From positions 6,554,727-6,618,726 of the forward strand of contig CM073327.1 in assembly GCA_037043015.1 (NCBI GenBank): 64,000 nucleotides of DNA. Reading direction: 5' to 3'. The translations under genes and the position numbers were made by a program. The notes under the pieces were generated by a model, which did not search any database, was not told where the DNA came from, and was given only the letters and a program-made list of their open reading frames with translations. Positions 36,776 through 48,100 of the stretch are shown here, one piece after another. The stretch is from Bryum argenteum. Taxonomy: Eukaryota > Streptophyta > Bryopsida > Bryales > Bryaceae. Position 1 is the stretch's first letter; each line of letters opens with the position of its first letter.

Positions 36776-37293
36776 ATGCTTGAAGGTTTTTATAAATTTC
36801 AGCAAATACATTTGCACAAATATTAGATGTACAATTTTGCAAATGGTTAGGATCCAGGAGTCGATCTTTGGACAAGTGACTCAAAATAGGCTTATCTATA
36901 AGATCTTACGGTTTAAATTCTAAAAATAGCTAAAAATTTGGTTCACACTCCCAAGAGTGCATAGAAGAAAAAAAACTAGAGTTTTGAGGTTTCAAGCTCT
37001 AAAAACACCCAAAAAATGTAAGGATTAATATGAAAAATGCCGTAAAGTGAGTTTTGATAACCTTTAGTTTATGATGTAAGAATCTTGTTGACTGTATTTT
37101 GTTTAGATATAATTTAGTCCATACAACAAGGCACTTGAGTGTTTTCGACTACGCCTAAAATAACAACAATTTTACAAACACAACATGTCAAATAGACTTT
37201 GGCGTGCCTATTTAGCGTTGGTTTACACTAGGGAGGAGAAGGCCACTGTTCGTTGAAGAGGTTCATCTTTAACCAATCACATTTGAGATAATT

Positions 37294-37435
37294 CTTGATT
37301 TTTTGACCAATGGACATCTTTATTGTAGTGTGAACGGGCCCGTAGAGTAGAAATGGTAAAAAATCTTGATATCTTGACCAATGGACATCTTTATTGTAGT
37401 GTAAATGGGCCCATAGAGTAGAAATGGTAAAAAGT
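37294..37435. repeat. Two-copy 71-bp tandem duplication
   Basis: Both units carry TTGACCAATGGACATCTTTA and GTAGAGTAGAAATGGTAAAA, with only a few differences. The surrounding spacer (36780-39180) shows no gene. Confidence 0.8.
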
Positions 37436-39189
37436 GATTTTGATATAGAATCGTGTATAATCACTAATTTCTATAACCTACTAATTATTTTATGTTAAAC
37501 CGTATTTATGATTCAATGCCTTGATTGTTTACACTGATTGGTTAAACAAACCCATATTGCTTGTGTGTGTGAAAATATTGTGGGTAAAAAATTTAGTAAA
37601 TATCATATCTTTGTTATTTTGTGGTAATGGTTGTGGTGACTAGTATGTGCAGTTTGTCCGAGAAGAGCTTGTTCTATTTATCATCAAAATAGGGAAGCTT
37701 GAGGCCCTAGCTTCCTTCGAAATGGCCGGAAGGACCTAAACCATCGATTCATTCGCTTGTATCGACAACATTGCTCCCACCTTAGAGGTAGACTTTTTTG
37801 CAAATGCTTGATACTCTACACGTAGGAGTTGTTGCATGGTCGTAAGTATTGCCAACCGCTCTACAACAAACTCTCCTCTCAGCTTTGAAGGTCTTGATCC
37901 ATTGCCTTCTTTTTCTCCTTGTCTTTGGTTTTGATAATCACCATCCTTACAAGATGGCTATAGATCTCTCACTAGTACGTAGAGAAGGGGGTTGATTCCT
38001 CCCTTATCACCTTCAATTATCCTTTTCCTTTATCCACTACATTGTTAATAAAATAAGTGCCTAAGTCGTAATGGAGTATCATACTCATACACGTTATGTG
38101 ATACACTTAAGACTTAGAAGATTACCCTTATCAAGAAGAGCCTTCAGAACTTCTATTTGTACATCTTTTGAGTTTTGGTCATGCTTTTCCTATCTCTCAA
38201 CTTGATTTGTAGCTGCCTCAAAGACATTCATGGTTTTTTTTATGGTTCAAGTAGGGAAAGAAAATGTTATTGGAAGTATCGATTTGAGTTGCATATGTAG
38301 ATGCAACTCCAAAATATCTTGAATAATGAACATGTAAAATTGATTCCATGTTTTGAACATTGATTGCTTGTTGCCATTGGGATATGGAGTTGTCAAAAAG
38401 CAACACTCCTCTCAAGTCAAGGAGTACATATAAGGCCAGGTCTCACATGCGGTGTCAGGGTAATTTGAAATTGAAGTATGAACATGTTGTGTAAAATTGA
38501 TTTCATGTTTTGAGCATTGATTGCATGTTGTTATTGGAATATGAAGTTGTTGAGTACATATAGGGCAAGGTCAGACATGTGGTGTCAGAGTGACTTGAAT
38601 TTTGAGGGAGATTGTTGAGAAACGGGTTGATTGAGATTTGAACTTTGAACTAGATTGTTGAGATTTTGGTAGCTTGAGATTTGAATTTCAAACTACTTTG
38701 TATGAGAATATTGAGTTATTTGGGGTATTGATGTGTTAGATTTCAGAAGTGCATGAAGTAGGAAAATTGGTCGTGACAAGTTGTGTGAATGTCTTTTATG
38801 GCTATCATGGGTGTCCTTTCCATATCTAAATTCAGAATAGGGGTAGCCCAACTACCATTGCAAAAGCCCCAAATTCTTTCCACTATTTTCTTTGAAAATT
38901 TTGCTCTTTCCAATCCTAAACCATCTTGATAGTCACCTCTCTATTCCTAAATTTTTTTCCCACCATTCTAGCCACTACTTGCGCACTCCTAACTCATCTA
39001 TACATCCTCTAAACCAAAAGCTCCATGACTGCGAATAAGTGATATCACTCTCAAAAAGACCCAAAAAAATAAAATAATAAAATAATAAATCATAGAAAAT
39101 ATTTTAAAAATAAATAAATTAGTAACAACATTTATAGTAAACTACAACTAAGGTAAGAGACTATAAAAATTAATGAATAGAAAAATCTG

Positions 39190-39640
39190 TGAATGAAGAA
39201 ATGACAACCATCCTCTTGATGCTCAGTATCGGTTTTGCTTCGTCTTCTACAAAGAATAAACCTTCTTATTTTATTTGTTTATTTAGTAAATTCTCTTCAC
39301 TATTGCTTTTGACATCAACCCATGAACCAATAGCCTTGAAGACTTTGATCTTTGTTCGCATTTTGATATTTCGTGTTTACACATGCTCACTCCTCTTCGG
39401 ACGATGCGTTCTTGTGTGTCGTTGGAATAAATTATTGCAAAGAGGTCACAAAACTACATATTGTAGACTAACTAAAGTAGACATACAAATGCGAATGCAG
39501 AAATATTCATATGCAAATAAAAATCATGTTGATAAGGTGATTTTGAGTGGGTGCAAAACATAGCGCCGGTGAAGTTGGCTTCCGCATGCAACTCGACATA
39601 ACTCTCTTACTTCTGGCTTGACTCTTCTAACTTCATTCCT
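39190..39640. repeat. Segmental duplication, upstream block of copy C
   Basis: Direct homologue of 42790-43320. Shared strings are CTTATTTTATTTGTTTA, ATCAACCCATGAAC, TTTTGATATTTC and ATTGCAAAGAGGT. The duplicated unit continues through the tandem arrays into the gene copy, so the C and D loci arose by tandem duplication of several kilobases. Confidence 0.75.
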
Positions 39641-39709
39641 CCAATTGTTTGATAAATGACCCTCTTCTTAAAATAGGCTAGGTTTTTTGTTGGATCATAT
39701 ACTTAGTCC

Positions 39710-40265
39710 TCAACCCTTTAACGCCGAACTGTTGATTTGATCAAACCTTAACCGTCAAACAATGTCGCATTGCTCTTAATCTATTTTAAACCTTCTACGT
39801 CAATACTTGATATATGCTCAATCCTTTTACTCCAAATTCTTAATTTGATCATATTGCACTTGATCTGTCATGAACCCTTTAACAATCTGTTCCTCAGATG
39901 AGTATTGAATCTTTTAACCTCCATCTTTTAACCTTTTAACTGCACTTGATCTACTGTATCTTAAATCTTTTATCATTCAATCCTTCATTTGAATAGACTA
40001 CACTTCATCTATTGTTGACCTTTTAATGTTAAACCTACCACTTAATCAATCCCTCAACCCCTACGTCCGACGAAGAGTTAATTCAATCTATATTTAACGC
40101 TCTTTTACATCGGACAGCCTCGTTATCATTTTATCTAGCTTCAACCCCTTAACGTCGAACACGCTAATCTGTTGATTTGATCGATTTATAACTTTTTAAC
40201 AACAAACTCTACTTAGTCTATCTTTAACACTTTAACGTTGGACTATACTTGATCTATTCTTAACC
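39710..40265. repeat. Degenerate TTAACGTC array upstream of copy C
   Basis: More than ten units of about 40-50 bp built from CTTTTAACGTC(A/G)AAC and ATTTGATC or TTGATCTAT. The matching array upstream of the intact gene is at 43925-44450. No coding character. Confidence 0.75.
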
Positions 40266-40271
40266 TTTTAA

Positions 40272-40532
40272 CCCCTAAACGACCACGGCCACCGATTTGG
40301 CTTTTACAGTCAAGGCCAAAAAAAGTTTACAGTCAACTTCAAATGTTATGATCTCACATCCAGTGATGATCCAACGGTTGAAAATTTTCACACTACTACC
40401 TATGGTAGTCTACTTCAAGATCCTACACTTGAAGTTATCAAGAATTTCCAAAAATATTGGACGTACCCCCATTAGTACATAGTGGTCAGTGTTGGGATTT
40501 CAAGCTCCCAAAACATCGTGGATCTTTAGGGG
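40272..40532. mobile_element. piggyBac-like miniature element in the copy C upstream region
   Basis: 261 bp; left flank TTAA (40268-40271), right flank TTAG (40533-40536), probably a mutated TTAA. Ends are CCCCTAAACGACC on the left and the complement of GGATCTTTAGGGG on the right. Its interior matches that of the element at 57690-57951 in inverse orientation, near ATGATCTCACA and CAACGGTT. Confidence 0.7.
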
Positions 40533-40569
40533 TTAGCGTTGAATTTTTCATCTATTCGTCCTTAACCCC

Positions 40570-40850
40570 TCTTATTGTTATGTGATTACACTTCGTACCC
40601 TTTAACGTCGGAAATGTTGTCACCTGATCACACTTCTCACCCTTTAAAGTCGGTCACCCGTTCACACTTTGCATGCTTTAACGTCCGAACTGTTACTCGA
40701 TCACACTTCGCACGTTTTAACGTCCGAAATGTGACTCGATGTCACCCGATTACACTTCGCACGCTTTAACGTCGGAACCGTCACCCGATCACACTTCACA
40801 CGCTTTCCACCCTTCAACGTTGAATTGTTTATATAATCAAATCCTACACA
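40570..40850. repeat. CACACTTCGCACCCTTTAACG array upstream of copy C
   Basis: About six units of roughly 40 bp. A unit reads TCACACTTCGCAC(C/G), then CTTTAACGTCGGAA, then a TGTCACCCGA spacer. Related arrays lie at 34370-34475, 36655-36775 (inverted) and 44455-44690. They always lie upstream of members of one gene family. Confidence 0.75.
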
Positions 40851-40884
40851 ATAAAAAAAATAGAAATAAAGAGTAACGTGATTT

Positions 40885-41762
40885 GTAATATTGTTGGAAG
40901 CAACAAGTCATTGTCAAATGGTTGTGGCTTCTTGCGAAAGCCGGAAGCCTCTTGATGACCGGGAAAGTTGGAAATGCAAAATGGCGGCTCATTACCGCCA
41001 TGGCCCGAACCTTGTTCGACTCCGCCAAGGAGCCTCGTTGATTCACATTGTCGCTCGCATTGACCCATTGAATCATTTTTCTTCTGGTGCTTGTTGCAAT
41101 GGCGATGGATGGTCAAGCTACTGTGTTTCTAACTACGAGGCGTGCTCACCGTTCAGATGCGATGCCAAAGCTCGGGAAGGTAAATTTTAATTCCAACTCC
41201 TTTCTTGTTTATTTCAATTCAATGTAGTACCGCCACTTGCAACAAGATAGCTTTGATTGGTATTGAGTACCGAGTGCGGAATAATTTTGTTTGCACTCCC
41301 TCACTAATTGTTGCTTACTCTGTTGCACAACGAGGAGTGGCAAATCGTGATGATACAAATGACGACAGAGAACTTCCAAAACGACGGATGCTCGAAGCTC
41401 TCCAGGAGGTGGTGAGAGGTGTTGAGGACTGGGACGTACTTTCACGCACGAGGGAGAAGAAGTTTCTCAAGGAACTTGACGCTCTGAAGAAGAATGAGGC
41501 ACTTCTTCGTGTAAGACTTGAGGCTGTACACGAAGAATGTGAAGCTCGGGAGAAGCTAGAGTCACAACTTAGGGAAGAGATTAACACACTAAAGAAGAAG
41601 CTTGCAATGAAAGAGGAGGAAAAAGACCAAGAGCGCAAGAAATTCGAGTACGATATTGAGCACAGAAAGAAGATGAAAACTCTTCTTATTGGTAGTAGCT
41701 CGCATTATCAAAACAATTTGGAACACTTTCAAAATGCTTCAAAATATTCTGTTACATTCTAA
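40885..41762 (+). pseudogene. Copy C: truncated coiled-coil/UBP12-like gene
   Basis: Exon 1 (41099-41179) is intact: MAMDGQATVFLTTRRAHR to KLGK with a GT donor. The exon-2 acceptor, TTGCAG in the intact copy, reads TTGCAC here, so normal splicing should fail. The exon-2 coiled coil is well kept (RRMLEALQEVVRG, VHEECEAREKLESQLREEI) up to KTLLIG. Sequence then jumps to the equivalent of the intron after exon 2 (GTAGTAGCTCGCATTAT), losing the rest of that exon and all later exons. Probably a pseudogene; a short coiled-coil protein could be made if another acceptor is used. Confidence 0.7.
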
Positions 41763-42789
41763 ACAACTTTGAGTAATGTGCAATCATGTGGTATTTATTA
41801 TAAGAAGCTTATGTCCTTGGTCTTATCCAAATTACATCGCATATATTTAAATATAAGGTTACTTTTTTGAAGTCACACATATCTTAAAGCGCCACCGTTG
41901 ATGCTCTTAATCAATTTTGTTTGGTCTTCTCTAGAAAAAAGCAAGAAGATGTGATTGCATATGGAAAAATAGAAATTCATATTTGTATTTGTATTCAATA
42001 CAAATATCGTGAAGGTAGTTGTTGTTGACTAAATTATTTTAAAAATTGTTTCAAACATATCCATCTCAAAAGCAAGAGGTGCGTCATCATTGTAGTATAA
42101 CCTTTGATAACTTAAGACATATTATTTGATTACGTTGTAATGGATTTTTGTTATTTCACTCAAGTAGATTTCAATTTTTTCTTTAAGACTTCAGATGTAG
42201 ATTCCTTCTCATTAACAATGTTATTATAGCGTGATTAGTAATGCCCTCATAGCCCTTATAGCATGCGACATATTTGCCTCCTATCAGTTGTTGACTAAAC
42301 GGCTAGAAATGCATGGCAAACGTCGCCATCGCTGGGTCTAGCAACACCCTCCCTTTTAACAAAACGTGCCCACACACCCAACTAAGCAAACCACATATAC
42401 AAGGAAAATAGATTATTAAGAAGCATAAGTGTAGAACAACCTTAAAATTGACTATGGGAGCAGAAAAACTAGAAGCAACTACATCTATATTTTTGGCAAG
42501 TAGACCTTTTCGCGTGCTAAGAGTCCCTTCTGTGTGCCCATGCTAAATTGACTTGGTCTTGACGTGTGAAGCCACTTCATCCTACTTTTTTCCACACAAA
42601 TTGGTCCCTTATGTGCACAATTACTTTTTATCACATTAATTACCAACTTGACTTGGTCTCCAACAAGTACAATGACTTTGTACTAGACATACACAATCTA
42701 TTCATGTCAACCATGCAAAAAGAGAGATGAACTACGCTAAATCTAATGCATCATTGAGGAAGATCTAGATACTCGCTCTCTTGTGAAAC

Positions 42790-43320
42790 CACCCCAAATA
42801 TATCTACTTATTTTATTTGTTTACTTAGTGAATTCTCTCTACTGCCACCCGTATCATCAACCCATGAACTAATAGCCTTAAAGACTTTGATACTTGTTTG
42901 CATTTTGATATTTCATGTTTTCAAATGTTTACCACTCTCCGATTAATGCGTTCTAGTGTATTGTTGGAAAATAAATCATTGCAAAGAGGTTACAAAACTA
43001 TATATTGTAAGAAAACTAAATCTGCTACAGTAGGATCTTCATCCGAGGCCGAAGCAGCAGTCCGATCTTCGGGATAATAGCATTACGAACGGACACTTCA
43101 TTCACGCCCGCCCCTTAGAAAGGGACCGGAGTTTCTATCTATCTAAAGAAACTAAAATATGCATACCAAGGCAAATACAGAGATATACAAACGTGCACAT
43201 AAAAATCACATAGGCAAAGTGGTTATGAGTAGGTGCAAAATATAGGGCCCGTGAAGTTGCCTTTCGCATGCAACTAGAACGTGGCTCTCTTATTTCTCAC
43301 TCGACTCTTCTTACTTCATG
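42790..43320. repeat. Segmental duplication, upstream block of the intact copy D
   Basis: Direct homologue of 39190-39640, interrupted at 43022-43145 by extra sequence. The preceding 41763-42789 shows no gene. Confidence 0.75.
43022..43145. other. GC-rich insertion absent from the sister repeat
   Basis: About 120 bp with far higher GC than its surroundings (GATCTTCATCCGAGGCCGAA, TTCACGCCCGCCCC, GGGACCGGAG). The sister repeat at 39190 lacks it. AAACTAAA occurs at both junctions, like an 8-bp target duplication. The style recalls plant mitochondrial DNA, but I cannot name a gene. Confidence 0.5.
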
Positions 43321-43924
43321 AAATCATTAAGCGATTTGAAATAATATCAAAAATGAAAAAAAAATGAAAAAAAGAAGAAGAAAAAGAAAAAGAACAAAAA
43401 ACTAGCCTATTTCAAGAAGAATGTTTGTGTTTGATTTTATTATTTTTATTTTTTAATTCTTGTAAATGTTGCAACAATGTCTATTAAGACTTGTTGGTGG
43501 TGAATATATATGATTCTTGAAACAAATTGCAGATAAAAGTTCTCTTCTTTCAAGTTCATATGTATCGAGTTTATGTAGTCATTATGAATTTTGGATTTGG
43601 CTTTCTTTATCTGTAAGAGCACAATAACTTTTCATATTCTCAACAAACTTGGCTTAGGCTTTTTTCTTTTGTAAGAGCACAAATAACTATACAAAAATTA
43701 GTTTGTTAATTAGCAAATGAGTGTTGGAATCCCTCTCTAATATATTTATTGCAAAGTGACGCCATGGCAAACACCTTCTTCGAGCTTCAAGCAAAGCTCC
43801 ATTATTCATACACCGAAATGAAACTTGTTTTTAAAATTATTCTTTCTTCAAATCCGTTGCTCCAGTACCATTTGTCTTTCTTTGTTTCGGAACAAGTTTT
43901 TTTCTCAAATTGTAGCTTGGGATC

Positions 43925-44690
43925 AAGAGTCTTTAACTCTTTAACGTTGAATTGTTAATCTGTTTTAAACGTATTACGTCGATCGTTGATATATGCTCAA
44001 TCCTTTAACGCCAAATTCTTCATTTGATCATATTGCACTTGATCACCATGAACTTTTAATATTATGTTCGTGAATCAATATTCAATCCTTTAACCTCGAA
44101 CAACACTTGATCTATCCAGAATCTTTTAACGTTAAATCCTTCATTTGAATAGACTACACTTAATCTATCTTTGAGCCTTTAATGTCAAACCTATCATTTG
44201 ATCAATCCTCAACCCTTTAGCGTCGGATGAAGCTTACGCTCTCTAACATCAGACTACCTCCTTATCATTATATCTATCTTTTATTCTTAACGTCAAACAC
44301 ATTGATCTGTTGATTTGATCGGTTCTTAACCTTTTAACAACAAACTCCATTGAGTCTATCTTTAACACTTTAACGTCGGACTACACTTTATCTATTCTCA
44401 ACCGTTTAACGTTGAACTTTCCATTTGATTAGTACTTAATCCTTTTATGTTATTGTTATTTCATCACACTTCGCACCCTTCAACGTGGGAATGATCACAC
44501 TTCGCACCCTTTAACGTCGGTCTCCCAATCACACTTTGCACCCTCTAACGTCGGTCTCCCAATCACACTTTGCACCCTTCAAGGTCGGAACTGCTCATCC
44601 GATTACACTTTCGCATCCTTTAATGTCGGAATTGTCACGCGATCACACTTCCTACCCTTTAACGTCGAGCTGTTTATATGATGAAATCGT
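43925..44690. repeat. Tandem arrays upstream of the intact gene
   Basis: 43925-44450 is the TTAACGTC / TTTGATC array. 44455-44690 is the CACACTTCGCACCCTTTAACG array, about five units. Order matches that upstream of copy C, but the TTAA element found there at 40272-40532 is missing here, so it inserted into copy C after the duplication or was lost here. Confidence 0.75.
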
Positions 44691-44916
44691 TGACCATTTA
44701 AGGGCGAACCAATGTACAGTTCATTTGAGTCTATCCTTCGACCCTCTCATGGTTAATAGAACGAGTTTGAGGGATAATCAATTTAATTTAGTTTCGCATA
44801 AAAGTGCACAATAAAGAGCAACTTAATTTGCAATGATTCTTGGAACTGCAACAAGTCATTGTCAACTTGTCATGCGAAGCCGGAAGCGTCTTGATGGCCG
44901 GGAGTCGGAAATGCAA

Positions 44917-44937
44917 AATGGCGGCTCATTACCGCCA
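44917..44937. promoter_or_regulatory. Conserved palindrome ATGGCGG-N7-CCGCCAT upstream of the intact gene
   Basis: A 7-bp inverted repeat around CTCATTA about 190-210 bp before the start codon. It recurs at the same place in copies A (with a changed spacer), C and, on the minus strand with one mismatch, B. Retention in broken copies may only reflect recent duplication. Confidence 0.4.
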
Positions 44938-45125
44938 TGCCCCGCCGAACATTCTTCCACTCCTCCGCTGACGAGTTGCTTGATTGCATTGCTACCGAGC
45001 AGTGTTCCACTCTGCCGAGGAGCCCCGCTGGTTCACATTGTCGCTCGGTCGAGGAGCCCAGCTGATTCACATTGTCGCTCGCAATGAGCCATTGAATCAT
45101 TTTTCTTCTGGCGATTGTTTCCACA

Positions 45126-48100
45126 ATGACCATGGATGGTCCTACTACTGTGTTTCTAACTACGAGGCGTGCTCAACGTACTGCCGCTAAAGATTTAGAG
45201 CACCGTTCAGTCAAAGATGCGACGACAAAGCTCGGGAAGGTAGTGTTCCAACTCCGTTCTTGTTTATTTCAATTCAGAGTAGTACCCCCACTTGCAGCAA
45301 GGATAACGTTGCTTGGTGTTGAGGATCGAGTGCGGAATAACTTCCTCACCAATTGTTGCTTACTCTGTTGCAGCGAGGAGCGACAGATCGTGATGATACA
45401 AAGGATGACAGAGTATTCCCAGTATTCCCAAAACGACGGATGCTCGAAGGTCTCCAGGAGGTGTTGAGAGGTGTTGAGGAATGTGACGTACTTTCACGCA
45501 CGAGGGAGAAGAAGTTACTCGAGGAACTTGACGGTGTGAAGAAGAGTGAGGCACTTTTTCGTGAAAGACTTGAGGCTGTACATGAAGAATGTGAAGCTCT
45601 GGAGAAGCGAGAGTCACAACTTAGGGAAGAGATTAGCGCACTGAGGAAGAAGCTTGCAACTAAAGAGGAGGAAAAAGACCAAGAGCGCAAGAAATACGAG
45701 TACGAAATTGAGCACAGGAAGAAGGTAAAAACTCTCCTTATTGGTGAGCGCAAGGAGTTATTGAACAAGATATCTACATTGAAGGAGAAAGAGTCAGTTT
45801 CTCAAATGCAAATGAGCAATGCGCTAAGGAAGGCAGAGGCATTGCATCTTCGAGTCCAGAAAAGGTTACTCTGTAACATTGACAGGCGGAAGAAAACTGA
45901 GACGGTTCTTCTCCAAGACCGTGGAGAAATCATCAAAGTTATGTCGAAGAGAATTCATGCATTGAAGAGGAGAGAAAAACAACTCCTCAGAGAGGGTAAG
46001 AAAAGTGAGGTAATTGTAGACCTATTCCCAATTTCTGTTTGCCCGAAGTGAGACATATCATTGCATTCAAAATATCAGTAGTAGTAGCAGCTCGCATTAT
46101 TAAAACTTTCATATATTTCTCTTATGGCTTGTTTTTGTCTCAGGTTAAGCTGCGCAAAGCCATGGATAGGACCATCAAAATATTATGTGATGTGACTCAG
46201 AAGGTCCGTTCCCTTGCCGTGACTGTTGAGGAGGCCCATCAGGTTGTATTCCAAACCCATATTACTTACTTTACATTGTCTAGGTTTTACCACCTTCGCT
46301 GTGGAAGTGAATTTCAAAAGGAGAGGTGAGAAAGCCTTCCAAGCTAACGAAGAAATATGAATAGCTTTTTGGAAGTCAGAGGACCGAGTTGCCTATGGGA
46401 GTACCAAGTACTTTGACAAAATCTTGGAAGGAAGCGAAGAATGCCATCAAGTGTGCAGAAGTTGCCTTTACTGAAGCTGCCATAAGTTCGAAAAAATCTC
46501 TCGACACCGTCGAGATCATGAAATCCTCTTGTCGAGAAGGCATACTGGATAGAATCATGGGACGCAAGGAGTATGTTCGGGAGCACGCTTCTGAAGTAAA
46601 TGCTACCCTTGCTCAGGTATATCATATTTTCCTTCTCGCATCACGAATGGTTGAGACTATGTGAACACACCATTGCTACTTCCGTTGCATTGTGTATATC
46701 GAGCTTGGGTTCTTTTGCAGGAATGTCTGCACCCATGTGACCAGCCAGAGGTGACACTACACCCGGAGGCTACATTGCGGCCATGTGACGAGCCAGAGGT
46801 GACACTACACCCGGAGACTACATTGCGGCCATGTGCCGAGCCAGAGGTGACACTACACCCGGAGGCTACATTGCGGCCATGTGACCAGCCAGAGGTGGCG
46901 CTTACTGAGCCGAATGAATTGGACACAGTCAAAGTTGCTTACCACAATGCCAAAACAGAGGAGGTATGCAGTTTGTTTCTTGATCCTAGCTATTCACGAT
47001 GCATACTACCTGTCTAGTATGTAAATTTTGACATGTGACCTTCATATTGCAGGTATCAACTCACAAATTTAGCTTTCCGAAGAACAGTTGTGTAGATGAC
47101 CTTATCAAGGAGTTAAGAGCGAAGGTAAAATGACTTTTCAATTTTAGGATTTTCGTCTCAGTATTTCTCTTTTTCATATTTTGGAGGATATTGATTCATA
47201 CCCTTGTGCGACCTACTGTTTGAGTGGTGACAGCAAGGATAATCGTGTTGGTTTTGGTTAGGTGGAACTCTCAAGCCCAAACGCAGAATTGAGAATTCTT
47301 GCCGTTTTTTATCACAAAATTTTTAAGGTAAGCGCGTCTTAAGTTCTTGTGAATCTTACAACCAATGTATAAGAATTTTGATATCAGAAGTGTGAAAGGC
47401 CCTCAATCAATCGAATTAGAACAGGGAACGTAGCATGCAATTTTGTGACTGACATCATCCGTCACATGGTTCTGGTTCTTAGCTTGGTTGAGAATTGCAG
47501 ATTCTCTCCGTAGATGAGAAGATTAAGAGCATCACCGACGACTTATGGACCCTGCGAGCTGAAGAGGTTTTTCAAGACCTTCCTTTTTTCCTTGTTCTTA
47601 CATTGTGCTATAAAATGTCTTAAAATGTCATTCCTTAGTTTTGTTCTCGCTAGTTGTTAATTTGTTACGAAGAGATGCAGGTTCCAGTCGAGGAGAAAGA
47701 AATGGGTGTCAACGATCGTTTGATTCATTGTTATCATTTCCTCACAAATGCCGGACAAAAGCACAAGGTACATGGACCTTAACTGCAATTAAATTCTTCT
47801 TTTTCTGTACACTTGGTTTTTCTGAATATCTGGTTGTGAAATGTTGATCCGACCTCTCCATTCTCAACTCTTCCCACTTATTATTGAACCGATAATTTTC
47901 ACCCTAATATGAAACGATCACTGTGACACGTTTATATCATTATCCTTTCGGTCAAGATGCTTGCTATATGTTTCATTTTTTGCAGATACAGAATTTTGGT
48001 GAACCGTTCTTTCTGGTCGTGAGGGAAAACGAGACGCTGGCGGAGGTTAAACTCCGAGTCCACCAGAAACTACAAACACCGAATGAGAAGTTTCTGAAGG

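Noticed and set aside
45346-45768. 140-codon Ser-rich minus-strand ORF
   Set aside because: Antisense shadow of the Glu/Lys-rich coiled coil of the UBP12-like gene.
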